A stretch of DNA of 64,000 bases from the NCBI RefSeq assembly GCF_001591605.1, contig NZ_BCVF01000012.1, forward strand, positions 27,986 to 91,985, written 5' to 3'. Each line of letters starts with the position of its first letter. Position 1 is the first letter of the stretch. Below, one piece after another: positions 37,555 through 52,158 of the stretch. This stretch comes from Bacillus badius NBRC 15713 (GTDB lineage: Bacteria > Bacillota > Bacilli > Bacillales > Domibacillaceae). The translations under genes were made by a program, and so were the position numbers. The notes under the pieces are model-generated. The model ran no database searches, had not been told where the DNA came from, and saw only the letters and a list, made by a program, of their open reading frames with translations.

Positions 37555-38013
37555 ATGCAGCGTGTAACAAACTGTTTATTGCTAAAAGATGATAAAGTTC
37601 TGCTCCTGCAAAAGCCTCGCCGCAACTGGTGGGTTGCCCCGGGCGGAAAAATGGAGCCGGGAGAATCAGTCCGGGACGCGGTGATCCGTGAATACAGGGA
37701 GGAGACGGGCATTTATTTGCGCCGTCCTGCCGTGAAGGGCATCTTTACCTTTATTATTAAAGATGGCGACGACATCGTATCCGAGTGGATGATGTTTACC
37801 TTTTTCGCTCAGGAAAGTGACGGGGTCTCCATTAAAGAAAGTGAAGAAGGAAAGCTTGAATGGCATCCCGTTGAAAAAATAAAAGAGCTGCCAATGGCAG
37901 AAGGCGACCGCCATATCCTGGATTATATGGTGCATGGCACAGGTGTCATTTATGGCGCTTTTACATACACGCCTGATTTTAAGCTGATTTCCTACCGGCT
38001 TGATCCGAATTAA
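37555..38013 (+). CDS. yvcI: Nudix hydrolase (YvcI-like)
   Basis: The 152-residue protein has the Nudix box G-x5-E-x7-REVGEE-type sequence as GKMEPGESVRDAVIREYREETG (residues about 32-53). It hydrolyses a nucleoside diphosphate linked to another moiety; an RNA or nucleotide substrate is possible but not readable. The ATG at 37555 has GGAGG at eight bases; the GTG at 37546 overlaps that site. It is the first gene of the yvcI-rapZ-glmR-whiA-crh cluster. Confidence 0.88.
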   Translation: MQRVTNCLLLKDDKVLLLQKPRRNWWVAPGGKMEPGESVRDAVIREYREETGIYLRRPAVKGIFTFIIKDGDDIVSEWMMFTFFAQESDGVSIKESEEGKLEWHPVEKIKELPMAEGDRHILDYMVHGTGVIYGAFTYTPDFKLISYRLDPN

Positions 38014-38067
38014 TACGAAGCAATATCCATGAGAGAGACAGCCGCTAAAAGAGAGAGGGGATTGAGA

Positions 38068-38961
38068 ATGACCAATAAAGCGGGAAATGAAATGCAGCTG
38101 GTAATCATTACTGGCATGTCCGGAGCGGGAAAAACAGTGGCTATTCAAAGTTTTGAAGACCTTGGCTTCTATTGTGTCGATAATTTGCCGCCGACCTTGC
38201 TGCCTAAGTTTTTGGAGCTGATGAAGGATTCAGGCAATCAAATGAATAAGGTAGCCGTCGTAATGGACATGCGCGGCCGCGAATTTTTCGATTACCTGTT
38301 TCAGGCGCTGGATGAAGCGGCCGAGATGGCTTCAGTCACGCCCAAGCTGTTGTTTCTGGAGGCGGAGGATTCTGTGCTTGTCCGCCGCTATAAAGAAACG
38401 CGGCGCTCTCATCCGCTGTCGCCGACCGGCTTGCCTTTGGACGGCATTCAGCAGGAACGGGCGCTGCTGGAGGATTTGAAAGGCCGAGCGCACATTATTT
38501 ACAATACTTCTTCAATGAAGCCAAAGGATTTGCGCGAGAAAATTCTTAGCGAATTTTCCCCTAATAAAAAAGCGGCCTTTACCGTCAATGTCATGTCCTT
38601 CGGCTTTAAGTACGGTCTGCCGATCGATGCGGATCTTGTATTTGATGTCCGTTTCTTGCCTAATCCCCATTATGTTGATCATCTGCGTCCTCATACAGGG
38701 CTTGAAGAAGACGTATCAAGCTATGTGATGAAGTGGAATGATACCCAAAAGTTTTTGGAAAAGGTGCTGGACTTGCTTTCCTTTATGCTTCCCCATTACA
38801 AAATGGAAGGTAAGTCCCAGCTTGTTGTGGCGATTGGGTGCACCGGAGGACAGCATCGTTCAGTAGCTTTGGCGGAGCATATCGGCCACTACTTTGCCGG
38901 CGATTATCAAACCCGAATTACCCATCGGGATATCAACAAGAGAACGGTTCAGACGATATGA
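38068..38961 (+). CDS. rapZ: RNase adapter / nucleotide-binding protein RapZ (YvcJ)
   Basis: From the ATG at 38068 the protein has 297 residues. Walker A GMSGAGKT is at 16-23, and the conserved C-terminal half holds the [10 protein letters not shown] segment. In E. coli RapZ binds glucosamine-6-phosphate and the small RNA GlmZ; in B. subtilis YvcJ is a GTP-hydrolysing protein linked to competence. The ATG has GAGAGGGG seven bases before it. It overlaps glmR by four bases. No GlmZ-like RNA is visible. Confidence 0.93.
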   Translation: MTNKAGNEMQLVIITGMSGAGKTVAIQSFEDLGFYCVDNLPPTLLPKFLELMKDSGNQMNKVAVVMDMRGREFFDYLFQALDEAAEMASVTPKLLFLEAEDSVLVRRYKETRRSHPLSPTGLPLDGIQQERALLEDLKGRAHIIYNTSSMKPKDLREKILSEFSPNKKAAFTVNVMSFGFKYGLPIDADLVFDVRFLPNPHYVDHLRPHTGLEEDVSSYVMKWNDTQKFLEKVLDLLSFMLPHYKMEGKSQLVVAIGCTGGQHRSVALAEHIGHYFAGDYQTRITHRDINKRTVQTI

Positions 38962-39923
38962 GACAAATCCAGCCAAAGAAAGTGGTCATTATTGGCGGAG
39001 GTACAGGGCTATCGGTTCTGCTGCGCGGCTTGAAGAAGCATCCAATTGATCTGACAGCTATCGTCACAGTAGCTGATGACGGCGGAAGCTCCGGGCGGCT
39101 GCGCGATGAGCTGAAGATTCCTCCTCCCGGCGACATTCGCAATGTCCTGGCCGCTTTGTCAGATGTCGAACCGCTCGTGGAGACGCTTTTTCAACATCGC
39201 TTCAGTACGAAGAATGAATTGTCCGGCCATTCGCTTGGCAACTTAATGATCGCTGCATTAACGTCGATTACAGGCGATTTTGTGCATGCGGTTCAGGAAA
39301 TGAGCAAAGTACTAAATGTACGCGGCAAAGTGCTGCCGGCTGCTAATCAGAGTGTTGTTCTCCATGCTGAAATGGAGGATGGAACGATTGTATCCGGCGA
39401 GTCGAAAATTCCTTATTCCGGCAAGCGGATTAAGCGTGTATTTTTGTCACCTGGTGATATTCAGCCTCTGCCTGAAACCATTCGCGCCATTAGAGAGGCT
39501 GATTTGATTATTGTTGGACCCGGCAGCTTATATACGAGCATCTTGCCTAATTTGCTTGTGCCCCAAATCGGGGAAGAAGTGTGCCAGGCTGCCGCAAAAA
39601 AGGTATATATTTGCAATTTGATGACCCAGGCAGGGGAAACACTGGACTTTACGGCAAGCGACCATGTGAAAGCGATTTATGACCATATGTCCTGTGCGTT
39701 TATCGACACTATTTTAGTCAATAACGATCCGATTCCTGAGTATATCCAAGAGAAATATAAAGAAGAAAGAGCGAAGCCGGTGTTCTATGATGTGGATTTA
39801 TTAAAATCACTCGGCCTCAATGTCATCTTTGATGAAATTGCTATTCGTGAAGGCGGAGTAGTCCGCCATGACACCAACAAAGTCGCTGAGATTCTGTTTC
39901 GGCTTATTCAAGACAAAAAATAA
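38958..39923 (+). CDS. glmR: Gluconeogenesis/cell-wall factor GlmR (YvcK)
   Basis: The 321-residue YvcK/CofD-like protein starts [20 protein letters not shown] with a Rossmann GGGTG loop and [14 protein letters not shown]. In B. subtilis it binds UDP-GlcNAc and stimulates GlmS, which is needed on gluconeogenic carbon sources. The ATG overlaps the rapZ stop (ATGA), so a far upstream in-frame start is not used. It precedes whiA by 19 bases in the standard order. Confidence 0.94.
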   Translation: MRQIQPKKVVIIGGGTGLSVLLRGLKKHPIDLTAIVTVADDGGSSGRLRDELKIPPPGDIRNVLAALSDVEPLVETLFQHRFSTKNELSGHSLGNLMIAALTSITGDFVHAVQEMSKVLNVRGKVLPAANQSVVLHAEMEDGTIVSGESKIPYSGKRIKRVFLSPGDIQPLPETIRAIREADLIIVGPGSLYTSILPNLLVPQIGEEVCQAAAKKVYICNLMTQAGETLDFTASDHVKAIYDHMSCAFIDTILVNNDPIPEYIQEKYKEERAKPVFYDVDLLKSLGLNVIFDEIAIREGGVVRHDTNKVAEILFRLIQDKK

Positions 39924-39942
39924 ATGGAAGAAGGTGGCTTAG

Positions 39943-40890
39943 TTGTCATTTGCTTCTGAAACAAAAAAAGAATTGACAGCGCTTGAAGTGAAAGATTGCT
40001 GTGCCAGGGCTGAACTGTCAGCGCTCATTCGGATGAACGGCTCACTTTCCTTCTCCAATCGTGTCCTCATTGTCAACATTCAGACAGAAAATGCAGCGAT
40101 TGCTAGGAGAATTTACGTGCTGCTAAAGAAAAACTATGAAGTAGAAGTAGAATTGCTCGTACGGAAGAAAATGAGACTGAAAAAAAATAATATCTATATC
40201 GTTCGCTTGAAGGAACGGGCACGTGAAGTTCTTGAGGACTTAGCGATTATCGATCATTCATTTTCTTTTGTTCACAATATATCTCCAACTTTAATTGAAA
40301 AGAAATGCTGCCGCCGCTCTTACTTGCGCGGTGCGTTCTTAGCGGGAGGATCCGTCAATAACCCGGAAACATCCTCCTACCACTTAGAGATCTTCTCCCT
40401 TTATAAGGAGCACAATGAGGCTTTATGCGAGCTGATGAACAGCTTTGATTTGAACAGCAAGACGCTGGAGAGGAAAAAAGGCTTCATTACCTACCTGAAA
40501 GAAGCTGAAAAAATCACAGAGTTTTTGAATATTGTCGGTGCCCATAACGCACTGCTGCGATTCGAGGATGTACGGATTGTCAGAGACATGCGCAACTCAG
40601 TGAACCGTCTCGTCAATTGTGAAACGGCAAATTTGAATAAAACAATCGGTGCCGCTTTGCGCCAAGTGGAAAATATCCGCTTTATTGAATCATCCGTCGG
40701 TCTTGATGTGCTTCCTGATAAATTGCGTGAAATCGCTGAATTGCGGGTAGCCCACCAGGATGTCACTCTCAAGGAGCTTGGAGAAATGGTTTCGGGCTCT
40801 GCTATTAGTAAATCAGGGATTAACCACCGTCTGCGCAAAATTGATGAAATTGCTGAAAAGATTCGGGCAAATGAACCGATTAATAAATGA
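39943..40890 (+). CDS. whiA: DNA-binding protein WhiA
   Basis: The 315-residue protein has an N-terminal LAGLIDADG-like fold without nuclease residues and a C-terminal helix-turn-helix (about 225-310: [22 protein letters not shown]). In B. subtilis it influences chromosome segregation and division. The TTG start at 39943 has AAGGTGG. It lies between glmR and crh, the normal order. Confidence 0.95.
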   Translation: MSFASETKKELTALEVKDCCARAELSALIRMNGSLSFSNRVLIVNIQTENAAIARRIYVLLKKNYEVEVELLVRKKMRLKKNNIYIVRLKERAREVLEDLAIIDHSFSFVHNISPTLIEKKCCRRSYLRGAFLAGGSVNNPETSSYHLEIFSLYKEHNEALCELMNSFDLNSKTLERKKGFITYLKEAEKITEFLNIVGAHNALLRFEDVRIVRDMRNSVNRLVNCETANLNKTIGAALRQVENIRFIESSVGLDVLPDKLREIAELRVAHQDVTLKELGEMVSGSAISKSGINHRLRKIDEIAEKIRANEPINK

Positions 40891-40907
40891 TGAAAGAGGA
40901 GAAAGTT

Positions 40908-41171
40908 ATGATTGAAAAAACAACAGAAGTTCAATTGAAAACAGGCTTGCAAGCACGTCCGGCCGCTTTATTCGTTCAGGAGGCCAATCGCTTTGCTTCA
41001 GAAATTCACCTTGAGAAAGACGGCAAAAAAGTAAACGCCAAAAGTATTATGGGGATTATGAGCCTGGCAATTAACCGCGGATGCACCGTGACATTATCTA
41101 TTGACGGCCGCGATGAGGAAGAAGCAATGGCGGCGTTAATTGAATTCGTCGAAAAAGAAGGCAACTACTAA
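40908..41171 (+). CDS. crh: Catabolite-repression HPr-like protein Crh
   Basis: From the ATG at 40908 (GAGGAG nearby) the protein has 87 residues. Position 15 is Gln (KTGLQARPAA) in place of the HPr phosphocarrier His, and Ser46 is kept in NAKSIMGIMS. This is the mark of Crh, which cannot act in PTS sugar transport but, when phosphorylated on Ser46 by HprK, is a CcpA co-effector. HprK is in the same window. It is the last gene before a bidirectional terminator shared with clpP. Confidence 0.96.
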   Translation: MIEKTTEVQLKTGLQARPAALFVQEANRFASEIHLEKDGKKVNAKSIMGIMSLAINRGCTVTLSIDGRDEEEAMAALIEFVEKEGNY

Positions 41172-41243
41172 AAAAATAACGGGCGATGTATCAGATGAAC
41201 AAAGCCCGTAAGCCGTTACATAGCAGTAAATGGCCTTAACAGC

Positions 41244-41296
41244 AAAAAGGCTGCCCGCAAACCGGCAATTGCCGGCCTTCGGAGCAGCCTTTTTCG
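41244..41296. terminator. Bidirectional terminator between crh and clpP
   Basis: AAAAAGGCTGC and GCAGCCTTTTT form the base, with CCGGCAATTGCCGG as an inner self-pairing loop. T-runs are present on both strands. Confidence 0.88.
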
Positions 41297-41299
41297 TTT

Positions 41300-41896
41300 T
41301 TATTTACCAGGCAGTTCGTTGCGTGTTAAGATCTTGTCGATCAAGCCGTACTCAAGTGCACGTTCCGCTGTCATAAAGTTATCGCGGTCAGTATCACGGG
41401 CAATGACTTCAAGCGGTTGGCCTGTGCGCTCTGCTAGGATTTGGTTTAGTTTATCACGCAAGAAGAGAATGCGCTTAGCGGCGATTTCGATTTCTGTCGC
41501 CTGTCCTTGTGCGCCTCCAAGCGGTTGATGGATCATGACTTCACTGTTAGGAAGGGCATAACGCTTGCCTTTTGCGCCGGCTGCCAACAGGAATGCTCCC
41601 ATAGAGGCAGCCATACCGATACAAATTGTTTGTACGTCTGGTTTAATAAATTGGATGGTGTCATAGATCGCCATGCCGGCAGTAATGCTGCCGCCTGGGC
41701 TGTTAATGTAAATGGAAATGTCTTTTTCCGGGTTTTCAGCTTCAAGGAACAATAGCTGAGAAACAATTGAGTTGGCAACATTGTCATCAATTCCGCTGCC
41801 AAGCATGATAATACGGTCTTTCAGCAAGCGAGAATAAATGTCATACGCGCGCTCTCCGCGGTTTGTTTGTTCAATAACTGTAGGAATTAAATTCAT
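41300..41896 (-). CDS. clpP: ATP-dependent Clp protease proteolytic subunit
   Basis: From the ATG at 41896 (AAGGAGG before it) the protein has 198 residues. The catalytic triad Ser98 (MAASMG), His123 (MIHQPLGG) and Asp172 is intact. Fourteen subunits form the chamber that degrades proteins unfolded by ClpX, ClpC or ClpE. It is monocistronic on the minus strand. A CtsR-type heptad repeat overlaps its -35, so heat and protein stress should raise expression through CtsR. Confidence 0.97.
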   Translation of the reverse strand: MNLIPTVIEQTNRGERAYDIYSRLLKDRIIMLGSGIDDNVANSIVSQLLFLEAENPEKDISIYINSPGGSITAGMAIYDTIQFIKPDVQTICIGMAASMGAFLLAAGAKGKRYALPNSEVMIHQPLGGAQGQATEIEIAAKRILFLRDKLNQILAERTGQPLEVIARDTDRDNFMTAERALEYGLIDKILTRNELPGK

Positions 41897-41945
41897 GTTC
41901 TTTCCTCCTTGAAAATAAAATGATGAGAAATTCTTATGTAGTAGT

Positions 41946-41974
41946 ATCATACATTGATGGTCAATTAAGGTCAA
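41946..41974 (-). promoter_or_regulatory. clpP promoter
   Basis: On the minus strand TTGACC (41969-41974) and TATGAT (41946-41951) are 17 bases apart, about 50 bases before the ATG. Confidence 0.8.
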
Positions 41975-41975
41975 A
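41959..41975. promoter_or_regulatory. CtsR box of clpP
   Basis: GGTCAAT-TAA-GGTCAAA is the CtsR heptad direct repeat (RGTCAAANANRGTCAAA) with one mismatch. It covers the -35 of clpP, so bound CtsR would block polymerase. Confidence 0.88.
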
Positions 41976-42111
41976 TATTATGTCTTAAACAAATGCTATA
42001 TGTGGAAAAAGATGCTTCTCCAATAGTTTTCTATTATACCCACTTGAATTCCTGCTAAACCCTCAAGAAAAGAGGCTGAAAGTGTTTTTATAAAAGAAAT
42101 TAAAATAATGA

Positions 42112-42140
42112 TTGCCTTTTTGCAGATTTTCCTCTATAAT
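42112..42140 (+). promoter_or_regulatory. Promoter of the tRNA-Arg gene
   Basis: TTGCCT (42112-42117) and a perfect TATAAT (42135-42140) are 17 bases apart, 20 bases before the tRNA. Confidence 0.75.
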
Positions 42141-42159
42141 TTTGAAATGTACTTATCAA

Positions 42160-42231
42160 GCCCTCGTGGTGCAACGGATAGCACGTCAGATTCCGGTTCT
42201 GAAAATGTGGGTTCGATTCCTGCCGAGGGCG
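42160..42231 (+). tRNA. tRNA-Arg, anticodon CCG
   Basis: GCCCTCG pairs with CGAGGGC as the acceptor stem, the D-arm is GTGC...GCAC, and the anticodon stem TCAGA/TCTGA encloses loop TTCCGGT (anticodon CCG, reading CGG). The T-arm holds GTTCGATTC and the discriminator is G. The 3' CCA is not encoded. Its place between clpP and the rpoN gene matches a single tRNA-Arg in B. subtilis. Confidence 0.95.
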
Positions 42232-42243
42232 TATACCATTAGG

Positions 42244-42291
42244 AAGCTCCATAGTTTAGTGACTCTGTGTCATAAGCTATGGAGCTTTTTT
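42244..42291 (+). terminator. Terminator of the tRNA-Arg gene
   Basis: AAGCTCCATAG and CTATGGAGCTT form an 11-base-pair stem, ending in six Ts. Confidence 0.85.
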
Positions 42292-42582
42292 GTTGCGGCA
42301 AAAAAGAAAGCTGTTCTTCCTTTAACCTACATAAAAAGTATATAAAATCCATTTGTGTTTAGAACTTACAGATAACAAACCGTTTAATTTTTTGTTACGG
42401 CATTTTTTCTTTCGTGTTCCATTGAAGCGCTCAGCAGCCGAAAACCGCAAGCTGCCGCTGGTTTCGCAGTGCAATCCACCAGGGCTTTTTTTCGCTGCCA
42501 TATATATTGGATGAAAAATTCTAAATTTTCATTCTCAAATTTATATCCTGTTGTATAATAGAATAGGAAGGGGGAGAGGAAT
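42292..42582 (+). other. Structured gene-free region before rpoN, with a terminator-like hairpin
   Basis: No credible open frame is present. TAACAAA/TTTGTTA hairpin potential lies at about 42372-42405. A terminator-like hairpin GCCGCTGGT/ACCAGGGC followed by seven Ts is at 42454-42492, and part of its left arm could pair with CAGC at about 42433 instead. The rpoN promoter candidate (TTCTCA 42532-42537, TATAAT 42554-42559, 16-base spacer) lies after it. Confidence 0.5.
42532..42559 (+). promoter_or_regulatory. Candidate rpoN promoter
   Basis: TTCTCA and a perfect TATAAT are 16 bases apart, about 24 bases before the rpoN start. Confidence 0.55.
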
Positions 42583-43917
42583 TTGAGTATGCATTTAAAG
42601 CCCGGACTTTGGCAGCAGCAAACGATGAAACTCGCGATGACCCAGGAATTGACACAAGCAATTGCTTTGCTGCAATACTCTGCCCAGGAGTTAACAGAAT
42701 TTCTAGAAGCAAAGACAATGGAGAATCCATTTATTCAATTAGAGGTATCAGAAATGAAAGCGCTTCAGCCGAAGGAAAAAGCGGGGGTGCGCAAAGGGAG
42801 ACTGGAGAAGAAAGACGATAAAAACTGGGTAGAGCATTTAGCTGATCATTCCCAGACACTAACAGACTATTTAAGAATGCAGCTTTCGCTCGTGCCGCTG
42901 AACAACGAGCAAAAGCGCATACTTGACTTTTTATTATATAATATGGACGAAAACGGATATATGTCGATTACGGTCGAAGAAACCGCTGGAATGTGCGGCT
43001 GCCGGGAAGAAACGGCTGCCGAGGTTCTCCAGCTTATTCGGGAATTGGAGCCAGCGGGTGTCGGAGCTGAAAACTTACAAGATTGCTTGCTTTTGCAGCT
43101 CGAGCGCATGGAAGGTGTGCCGCCGCTTGTCCCTGTGATCATTCAAGATTATTTCATTGCGTTTGCAGAGAAGAATTGGCGCCTGGTGGCCAAAAAGCTA
43201 GGTGTTGATGTAAAAGCCATCCAGGAGGCGGCAGATTTCATCCAGAAGCTCAATCCGAAGCCAGGGGCCCGCTTTCATTACGAGCAGCCGACCTATGTCC
43301 GTCCGGATTTGACGGTCGTGCTGAAAAATGATTCGATAGAGGTGCATTTACTGGAAGATGAGATGCCGAAAATTGTTTTTCAAAAAGACTATTTTGAAGA
43401 ACTGGCAAGCCATAAGGATGAGCAGTTGAAAGAATTTATGAAGGATAAGCATAAAGATTATCTATGGCTGCTGAAAAGTCTGGAGCAGCGTAAACGAACT
43501 ATTCAGCGTGTCGGCTTAAAAATTGTTGAAAAGCAAAAAGACTTCTTTTTTTATGGACCGAGCCGCCTGCAGCCACTTACTATGAAGGAGATTGCAGATG
43601 AGCTTGAAATTCATGAGTCCACGGTCAGCCGGGCTGTGCGCGGAAAATACATGCAGACACCTTATGGCACGTATGAATTAAAGACGTTCTTTCCGGCGGG
43701 TCTGTCAGGAGGCACGGAAGAGACCGCTTCTGCAGCCCAGGTTAAGTCAAAGATTACGGAACTTGTCAATGGGGAAAGTAAGACAAAGCCGCTTTCCGAT
43801 CAGGAAATTAGCAATCTGTTAAAAGAAGAGGGATGGCAAGTATCGAGAAGAACAGTCGCTAAGTACCGTGATCAGCTCTTTATCCCTTCTTCGTCCAAAA
43901 GAAAACGTTACGATTGA
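42583..43917 (+). CDS. rpoN: RNA polymerase sigma-54 factor (SigL)
   Basis: The 444-residue protein has a Gln/Leu-rich activator-interacting region I (about 10-50), a core-binding region, a helix-turn-helix (about 340-365: MKEIADELEIHESTVSRAVRGKY) and the RpoN box SRRTVAKYR near the end, which binds the -24 element. It directs -24/-12 promoters that need an enhancer-binding activator. The start is TTG 42583 or ATG 42589. No activator gene is in the window, but one strong -24/-12 promoter is (52104). Confidence 0.95.
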   Translation: MSMHLKPGLWQQQTMKLAMTQELTQAIALLQYSAQELTEFLEAKTMENPFIQLEVSEMKALQPKEKAGVRKGRLEKKDDKNWVEHLADHSQTLTDYLRMQLSLVPLNNEQKRILDFLLYNMDENGYMSITVEETAGMCGCREETAAEVLQLIRELEPAGVGAENLQDCLLLQLERMEGVPPLVPVIIQDYFIAFAEKNWRLVAKKLGVDVKAIQEAADFIQKLNPKPGARFHYEQPTYVRPDLTVVLKNDSIEVHLLEDEMPKIVFQKDYFEELASHKDEQLKEFMKDKHKDYLWLLKSLEQRKRTIQRVGLKIVEKQKDFFFYGPSRLQPLTMKEIADELEIHESTVSRAVRGKYMQTPYGTYELKTFFPAGLSGGTEETASAAQVKSKITELVNGESKTKPLSDQEISNLLKEEGWQVSRRTVAKYRDQLFIPSSSKRKRYD

Positions 43918-43935
43918 GAATAGAGGAATTCAAGA

Positions 43936-44172
43936 ATGAAAGAAGTTTATTTTTATACGAGACCCCAATGTCCGCTCTGTGAAGAGGCCAAGCGCACATT
44001 GGAGCTTGTACGGGAAGAGATCGCGTTTCGGATGTATGAAATGAACATTAATGAAAGCGATGAATTAACTGAGAAATACGGATTAATGATTCCTGTCATT
44101 GAAGTAGATGGGGAAATTGTTCAATATGGAGAGGTTGATTATCCAACGATTAGACTTAGGCTGGATGACTAA
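43936..44172 (+). CDS. Glutaredoxin-like thiol-disulfide protein
   Basis: The 78-residue thioredoxin-fold protein has CPLC at 12-15 and the cis-proline segment MIPVIEVDGE. The motif resembles the DUF836/glutaredoxin-like group. It starts 18 bases after rpoN with GAGGAAT before it and probably shares its transcript. A hairpin with a T-run at 44228-44269 ends it. The partner protein is unknown. Confidence 0.85.
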   Translation: MKEVYFYTRPQCPLCEEAKRTLELVREEIAFRMYEMNINESDELTEKYGLMIPVIEVDGEIVQYGEVDYPTIRLRLDD

Positions 44173-44210
44173 ATGCAGCAACGCATGCCCAAATGAAGAG
44201 TTCATATTAG

Positions 44211-44239
44211 TTGCTTTCCCTTATGGTCCCTGTTAAAAT
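44211..44239 (+). promoter_or_regulatory. Promoter of the cggR-gapA operon
   Basis: TTGCTT (44211-44216) and TAAAAT (44234-44239) are 17 bases apart. The CggR operator begins about 36 bases downstream. Confidence 0.7.
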
Positions 44240-44269
44240 AAGCCTTGTAACAGGGATTTATTTTTTTAG
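44228..44269 (+). terminator. Terminator-like hairpin between the glutaredoxin-like gene and cggR
   Basis: CCCTGTTA and TAACAGGG pair around a 12-base loop and are followed by ATTTATTTTTTT. It overlaps the -10 of the cggR promoter. Confidence 0.6.
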
Positions 44270-44276
44270 ACTAAGT

Positions 44277-44310
44277 GGGACATGTTTTTAATTATAGGGA
44301 CAAAAAATGA
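44277..44310. promoter_or_regulatory. CggR operator
   Basis: GGGAC occurs at 44277-44281 and 44297-44301, exactly 20 bases apart, the spacing of the two half-operators in the B. subtilis gapA operon. The second half continues with six bases and TGAC (consensus TGTC). It lies between the promoter and cggR. Confidence 0.75.
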
Positions 44311-44336
44311 CCCTATATAAAATGAGGGATCGCTAT

Positions 44337-46440
<2,104 letters not shown>

Positions 46441-46493
46441 TGACAATAGTGTGATACTAATAAGAAAATGTGTTATATTTTTCAACATCTTTA

Positions 46494-46522
46494 TTGGAAA
46501 ATGGTAACCTAACATCTATAAT
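46494..46522 (+). promoter_or_regulatory. Internal promoter for pgk-tpiA-gpmI-eno
   Basis: TTGGAA (46494-46499) and a perfect TATAAT (46517-46522) are 17 bases apart. An intrinsic-terminator-like hairpin starts only about 11 bases after the expected start of transcription. Confidence 0.7.
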
Positions 46523-46539
46523 GTAAATGGGATGAAAGG

Positions 46540-46570
46540 GGAGCGGGGAAAAAGATCCCCCTCCTTTTTA
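46540..46570 (+). terminator. Terminator-like hairpin in the gapA-pgk gap
   Basis: GGAG-C-GGGG pairs with CCCC-CTCC (one bulged C) around an eight-base loop and is followed by TTTTTAATTT. It lies downstream of the internal pgk promoter. Confidence 0.75.
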
Positions 46571-46606
46571 ATTTATCTTTTTATTGAAGAGGGAGGACCT
46601 TTTTAG

Positions 46607-47791
46607 ATGAACAAAAAGACGATGAAAGACTTGGATGTGAAAGGAAAACGCGTGTTTTGCCGTGTGGACTTTAACGTGCCGATGAAAGATGGAGCCGTTA
46701 CAGATGATACGCGCATTCGGGCGGCTTTGCCGACCATCCAATACTTGTCTGAGCAAGGAGCAAAAGTGATTTTGGCGAGCCATCTGGGCCGTCCGAAAGG
46801 CGAAGTGAAAGAAGAATTGCGCTTAACGCCTGTCGCATCCCACCTATCCCAGCTCTTTGGCAAAGAAGTCAAAAAAGTTGATGAAGCTTTTGGCGAAGCA
46901 GTTGAACAAGAAGTAGCTGCTATGAAAGATGGCGACGTGCTATTGCTGGAAAACGTCCGTTTTTATCCGGGAGAAGAGAAAAATGATGAAGAACTAGCCA
47001 AGAAATTTGCTGCTTTGGCTGACCTCTATGTGAATGATGCCTTTGGCGCGGCTCACCGTGCTCATGCGTCAACAGAAGGGATTGCCCATTATTTGCCGGC
47101 AGCCGCTGGGTTCCTTATGGAAAAAGAGCTGGATGTTCTCGGCAAAGCGTTATCTAATCCGGAGCGTCCATTTACGGCTATTATCGGCGGTGCTAAGGTA
47201 AAGGACAAAATTGATGTCATTGATCATCTGCTTGATAAAGTGGACAATTTAATTATCGGCGGCGGCCTGGCTTTCACGTTTGTTAAAGCAAAAGGCTATG
47301 GAATTGGAAAATCATTGCTTGAAGAGGATAAAATTGACTTAGCGAAGCAGTTTATGAAAAAAGCGGAAGACAAAGGCGTCAAGTTCCTTATGCCGATTGA
47401 TGCGGTAGTTGCCAATGAGTTTTCCGAGAATGCAGAAGCAAAAGTTGTGGCTATTGATGAAATTCCGGAAGAGTGGATGGCGCTTGATATTGGGCCAAAG
47501 ACGGCAGAACTCTACAAGGAAGCTATTCAAGAGTCTAGGCTTGTGATTTGGAACGGACCGATGGGTGTGTTTGAAATGGACAAGTTTGCCGCGGGAACAA
47601 AAGCAGTGGCAACGGCGCTTGCTGAAGCGGAAGGTACATATTCAGTAATCGGCGGCGGAGATTCGGCAGCAGCGGTTGAGAAATTCCGCTTGGCAGATAA
47701 GATGAGCCACATCTCAACTGGCGGCGGTGCTTCTCTTGAGTTCATGGAAGGAAAACAGCTTCCGGGAATTGTGGCCTTAGACGACAAGTAA
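46607..47791 (+). CDS. pgk: Phosphoglycerate kinase
   Basis: The 394-residue two-domain kinase has CRVDFNVP near the start, the [10 protein letters not shown] substrate loop and the nucleotide-binding GGGDSAAA near residue 350. It makes ATP from 1,3-bisphosphoglycerate. GGGAGG precedes the ATG. It is transcribed from the cggR promoter and probably from its own promoter at 46494. tpiA follows 28 bases later. Confidence 0.97.
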   Translation: MNKKTMKDLDVKGKRVFCRVDFNVPMKDGAVTDDTRIRAALPTIQYLSEQGAKVILASHLGRPKGEVKEELRLTPVASHLSQLFGKEVKKVDEAFGEAVEQEVAAMKDGDVLLLENVRFYPGEEKNDEELAKKFAALADLYVNDAFGAAHRAHASTEGIAHYLPAAAGFLMEKELDVLGKALSNPERPFTAIIGGAKVKDKIDVIDHLLDKVDNLIIGGGLAFTFVKAKGYGIGKSLLEEDKIDLAKQFMKKAEDKGVKFLMPIDAVVANEFSENAEAKVVAIDEIPEEWMALDIGPKTAELYKEAIQESRLVIWNGPMGVFEMDKFAAGTKAVATALAEAEGTYSVIGGGDSAAAVEKFRLADKMSHISTGGGASLEFMEGKQLPGIVALDDK

Positions 47792-47813
47792 AATCACAAA
47801 TGAGAAAGGATGA

Positions 47814-51432
<3,619 letters not shown>

Positions 51433-51439
51433 GACGGTT

Positions 51440-51484
51440 CAAGCCGCTGCCTCATCTTCACTGATGGGGCAGCGGCTTTTTGTG
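51440..51484 (+). terminator. Terminator of the glycolytic operon
   Basis: AAGCCGCTGCC and GGCAGCGGCTT pair, with CATC/GATG inside, followed by TTTTT. Confidence 0.9.
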
Positions 51485-51582
51485 TTCTGCCAGGCAGGAG
51501 GCTAGGGGAAGTTGTTCACTTTTTGGCTGTTTTATGGTAAGGTTATCTTATTCGTATGTTCGTTGATGGAGGTAGAACCATA

Positions 51583-51816
51583 ATGCACACTTTGTTAGTA
51601 ACTTTGCTTGTGATTGTATCCATTGCGTTAATCGCTGTTGTTCTTTTGCAAACAGGAAAAAGCGCCGGGCTTTCCGGAGCCATTTCTGGCGGAGCGGAAC
51701 AGCTTTTTGGCAAACAGAAAGCACGCGGCATTGATTTAATTTTACATCGTGTAACCGTTGTGCTCGCTGTTTTGTTTTTCGTTTTAACGATTGCCGTATC
51801 GTATTTCGGGCTGTAA
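51583..51816 (+). CDS. secG: Preprotein translocase subunit SecG
   Basis: From the ATG at 51583 (GGAGG before it) the protein has 77 residues and two membrane helices (about 3-23 and 55-75), joined by the family loop [21 protein letters not shown]. It assists SecYEG-dependent export. In B. subtilis secG precedes the esterase yvaK-rnr-smpB-ssrA; here the ureohydrolase and argS genes are inserted between them. Confidence 0.95.
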   Translation: MHTLLVTLLVIVSIALIAVVLLQTGKSAGLSGAISGGAEQLFGKQKARGIDLILHRVTVVLAVLFFVLTIAVSYFGL

Positions 51817-51823
51817 TATCAAA

Positions 51824-51876
51824 AGGGCTGTGAGACAAGCTGGCTTTGTGCCGCTTGATTCACAGTCTTTTTTTTG
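51824..51876 (+). terminator. Terminator after secG
   Basis: GGCTGTGAGACAAGC pairs with GCTTGATTCACAGTC (one mismatch, two G-U) around a 12-base loop, then eight Ts. Confidence 0.82.
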
Positions 51877-51953
51877 TGTCCTTTTTTGAGCGGTTTCGCT
51901 ACAGGTGCAGTCAGCTTTTAGGCATCCGTATGAAATAATGGAGAAATAGCAAT

Positions 51954-51993
51954 TCAAGAAGCGGGAAATACTTCGTTAGGCGCTTCTCTTGAT
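51954..51993. repeat. Inverted repeat, possible activator site
   Basis: TCAAGAAGCG and CGCTTCTCTTGA are complementary except for a two-base bulge. It lies about 115 to 150 bases upstream of the -24/-12 promoter, in the distance range where sigma-54 enhancer sites are found. Confidence 0.4.
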
Positions 51994-52017
51994 AGGAGGT
52001 ATGTTGAATAGGGGAAG

Positions 52018-52041
52018 ATTATTTATTCTTGAATAATAAAT
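52018..52041. repeat. Imperfect AT-rich palindrome, possible activator site
   Basis: ATTTATTC-TT-GAATAATAAAT is palindromic except for a three-base insert, about 65-85 bases before the -24/-12 promoter. Confidence 0.35.
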
Positions 52042-52103
52042 GCCATGGTGCATAATGAGCGGAAGGCTAGAAGGGAAGCACCGGTGTTTCGGAACTTTCA
52101 TTG

Positions 52104-52120
52104 CTGGCATGCAACTTGCA
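52104..52120 (+). promoter_or_regulatory. Sigma-54 (-24/-12) promoter of the ureohydrolase gene
   Basis: CTGGCATGCAACTTGCA matches YTGGCACGRNNNTTGCW, with the invariant GG (52106-52107) and GC (52118-52119) exactly 12 bases apart. Expected start of transcription is about 52131, 28 bases before the ATG. rpoN is in the same window. Confidence 0.85.
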
Positions 52121-52158
52121 ATTCAATGGAATAAAAGTGTGTGGGGAGGAAAGATGAA

